8,240 nucleotides of DNA, taken from NCBI GenBank assembly GCA_027064665.1, contig JAMOPH010000343.1:1-8240 (forward strand). Direction: 5' to 3'. The notes beneath the pieces are model-generated. The model did no database searches. It saw only the letters and a program-made list of their open reading frames with translations, and was not told where the DNA came from. This stretch comes from a bacterium. GTDB taxonomy: Bacteria; UBP14; UBA6098; B30-G16. Positions 7,196 to 8,240 of this stretch are shown here, piece after piece (position 1 is the first letter of the stretch; every line of letters starts with the position of its first letter). The translations under genes were made by a program, and so were the position numbers.

Positions 7196-7841
7196 AAAAA
7201 TCCTCGCGCTGGATATCATATTCCGCCAAGTGTTTGTTGAGTTTGTTGATCTGCTCCTCCAACTGGCGAAGCATCTCAACGATGGGGTCGGGAAGGTTCC
7301 CGTGGTCAAGGATGGTCTCCTTGGGGCGTTTTTCGCGCCGCCGGACAATCCTTCCCGGCACGCCCACCACAGTGCAGTTCGGCGGGACAGAACGCACCAC
7401 AACCGAACCCGCACCTATCCTGACATTGTCGCCGATGGTTATATTCCCAAGGACTTTCGCGCCTGCACCGACAACAACCCCGTTCCCCAGCGTGGGATGG
7501 CGCTTGCCCTTTTCCTTTCCGGTTCCGCCGAGAGTGACACCCTGAAAAAGCGTGCAGTCATCGCCGATTATCGTGGTCTCCCCTATCACCACGCCGGTGC
7601 CGTGGTCAATGAAAAAGCGCCGCCCAATCTGCGCCCCGGGATGAATCTCTATCCCGTTGATGAACCTGCTGAACTCCGAAATCATCCTCGCGGGAAGTCG
7701 AAGACCCTTTTTCCACAAAAAGTGCGCTATCCTATGAAGCCATATCGCGCGCAACCCCGGATAACAGGTCAAAACCTCAATCACCGAACGCGCCGCCGGG
7801 TCGCGCTCAAATACCGTCTTTATATCCTCTATAAAACCCAT
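7194..7841 (-). CDS. cysE: Serine O-acetyltransferase (CysE), 215 aa
   Basis: CysE transfers acetyl from acetyl-CoA to L-serine, giving O-acetylserine, the first step of cysteine synthesis in the cytosol. The N-terminal helical part includes RDPA (13-16), YPG (27-29) and HRIAH (36-40). A left-handed beta-helix of hexapeptide repeats follows from about residue 64. Catalytic signatures are intact: IDHGTGVVIGE (78-88) with Asp79 and His80, the loop GVTLGGTGK (101-109), and RHP (114-116) with His115. The later GAGAKVLGNI and IGAGSVV are typical coil and acetyl-CoA-binding sequences. It is the short form, similar in length to Bacillus CysE and lacking the longer N-terminal domain of the E. coli enzyme. 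ATG 7841 overlaps the glnA stop by one base (TGATG); GTG 7844 is the alternative and adds one residue. Expression is probably coupled to glnA. The last 16 or so residues are charged and helix-like. Confidence 0.95.
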   Translation of the reverse strand: MGFIEDIKTVFERDPAARSVIEVLTCYPGLRAIWLHRIAHFLWKKGLRLPARMISEFSRFINGIEIHPGAQIGRRFFIDHGTGVVIGETTIIGDDCTLFQGVTLGGTGKEKGKRHPTLGNGVVVGAGAKVLGNITIGDNVRIGAGSVVVRSVPPNCTVVGVPGRIVRRREKRPKETILDHGNLPDPIVEMLRQLEEQINKLNKHLAEYDIQREDF

Positions 7842-8240
7842 CACACATTGAAGTATTCCCTGAACTCAAAGGGGGTTGGATGGAATTTATACTCGGTCGC
7901 ACGCCTTTCAAGTTCATCTGTGTAGATTTCCAGAGTGTCCTCGGTGAACACGCCGTCTGCCAGCAGGAAATCGTGGTCATCCTTCAGAGCCGCAACTGCG
8001 CCCTCAAGGTTTTCGGGAAGACTTTTCAGCGCCGACTGCCTCTCCTCGTCCCATCTGGAGACATCGTCATCAAAGGGACCGAAATTGTATTCTCTGGGGT
8101 CAATCTTCTTTTCTATTCCGTCCAGACCGGCAAGCATCATCCCGGCGATGGCGAAATACGGATTGGCGGTGGCATCCGGCGGGCGATACTCTATCCGCTT
8201 CCTTTCGGGAGAATCAACATACTTGGGAATTCTGACGGCG
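7841..8240 (-). CDS. glnA: Glutamine synthetase type I, C-terminal 132 residues (5' end beyond window)
   Basis: Glutamine synthetase makes glutamine from glutamate, ammonia and ATP as a cytosolic dodecamer. The visible part begins at AVRIP, matching E. coli Arg344 of the active site. It continues through KRIEYRPPD, matching Arg355, metal ligand Glu357 and Arg359, then NPYFAIAGMMLAGLDGI, the dodecamer-forming tail, DGVFTEDTLEIY and a C-terminus close to HPxPxEFxxY. The frame is intact to the TGA at 7843-7841. In enzymes controlled by adenylylation, a NLYDLPPEE-like stretch holds the modified Tyr; here that position reads EYNFGPFDDDVSRW, so this Tyr appears absent and the segment is about four residues longer. 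The tail does not resemble the feedback-inhibited Gram-positive form either. cysE follows directly with a one-base overlap. The N-terminal two thirds lie outside the window. Confidence 0.95.
   Translation of the reverse strand, partial: AVRIPKYVDSPERKRIEYRPPDATANPYFAIAGMMLAGLDGIEKKIDPREYNFGPFDDDVSRWDEERQSALKSLPENLEGAVAALKDDHDFLLADGVFTEDTLEIYTDELERRATEYKFHPTPFEFREYFNV

Noticed and set aside
6934..7197. Minus-strand frame of 87 codons across the mfd-cysE intergenic region
   Set aside because: It overlaps the end of mfd and the palindromes, has no ribosome binding site and encodes no recognised domain.
7071..7925. Plus-strand open frame of 284 codons over cysE
   Set aside because: CysE on the minus strand has intact catalytic motifs and the correct length. 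The opposite frame also runs through the terminator and the palindromic element, which a real gene would not.

Overview
The window is ordinary-looking bacterial chromosome: compact genes, short intergenic spaces and housekeeping functions. The one exception is a very large exported repeat protein that runs off the left edge. Proline-rich 'PPE' linkers joining Ig-like modules in a giant secreted protein are common in uncultured lineages around the FCB group and WOR-3-like candidate phyla. I infer such a source with low confidence, because no rRNA or other lineage marker is present. I found no prophage, transposase, CRISPR array, tRNA, rRNA or defence gene.

Layout. From 1 to 2820, minus strand, there is one uninterrupted 940-codon frame. 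It has an N-terminal signal peptide followed by nine Ig-like modules of about 100-115 residues, and its C-terminus lies beyond base 1. It starts inside the 3' end of thiE (2801-3448, minus), so the two are probably co-transcribed. A divergent intergenic region (3449-3594) separates thiE from mfd (3595-6993, plus), the transcription-repair coupling factor. The mfd promoter appears to sit directly against the start codon, which suggests a leaderless mRNA. After mfd comes a 200-base convergent intergenic region with a Rho-independent terminator and a REP-like, palindrome-rich element that touches the next gene's stop codon. Last, on the minus strand, are cysE (serine O-acetyltransferase) and the C-terminal 132 codons of glnA (type I glutamine synthetase). 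These two overlap stop to start and look like an operon with glnA first.

How the genes relate. glnA and cysE put nitrogen assimilation beside the entry step of cysteine synthesis. thiE makes thiamine phosphate, and mfd acts in DNA repair at stalled RNA polymerase. I see no pathway linking thiE to the surface or secreted protein behind it. The points most worth a second look are the alternating two-type module pattern and cysteine arrangement of the giant protein, the leaderless mfd start, unusual residues in two conserved Mfd helicase motifs, and the palindromic element after mfd/cysE. I do not see convincing evidence for a new multi-gene system here.
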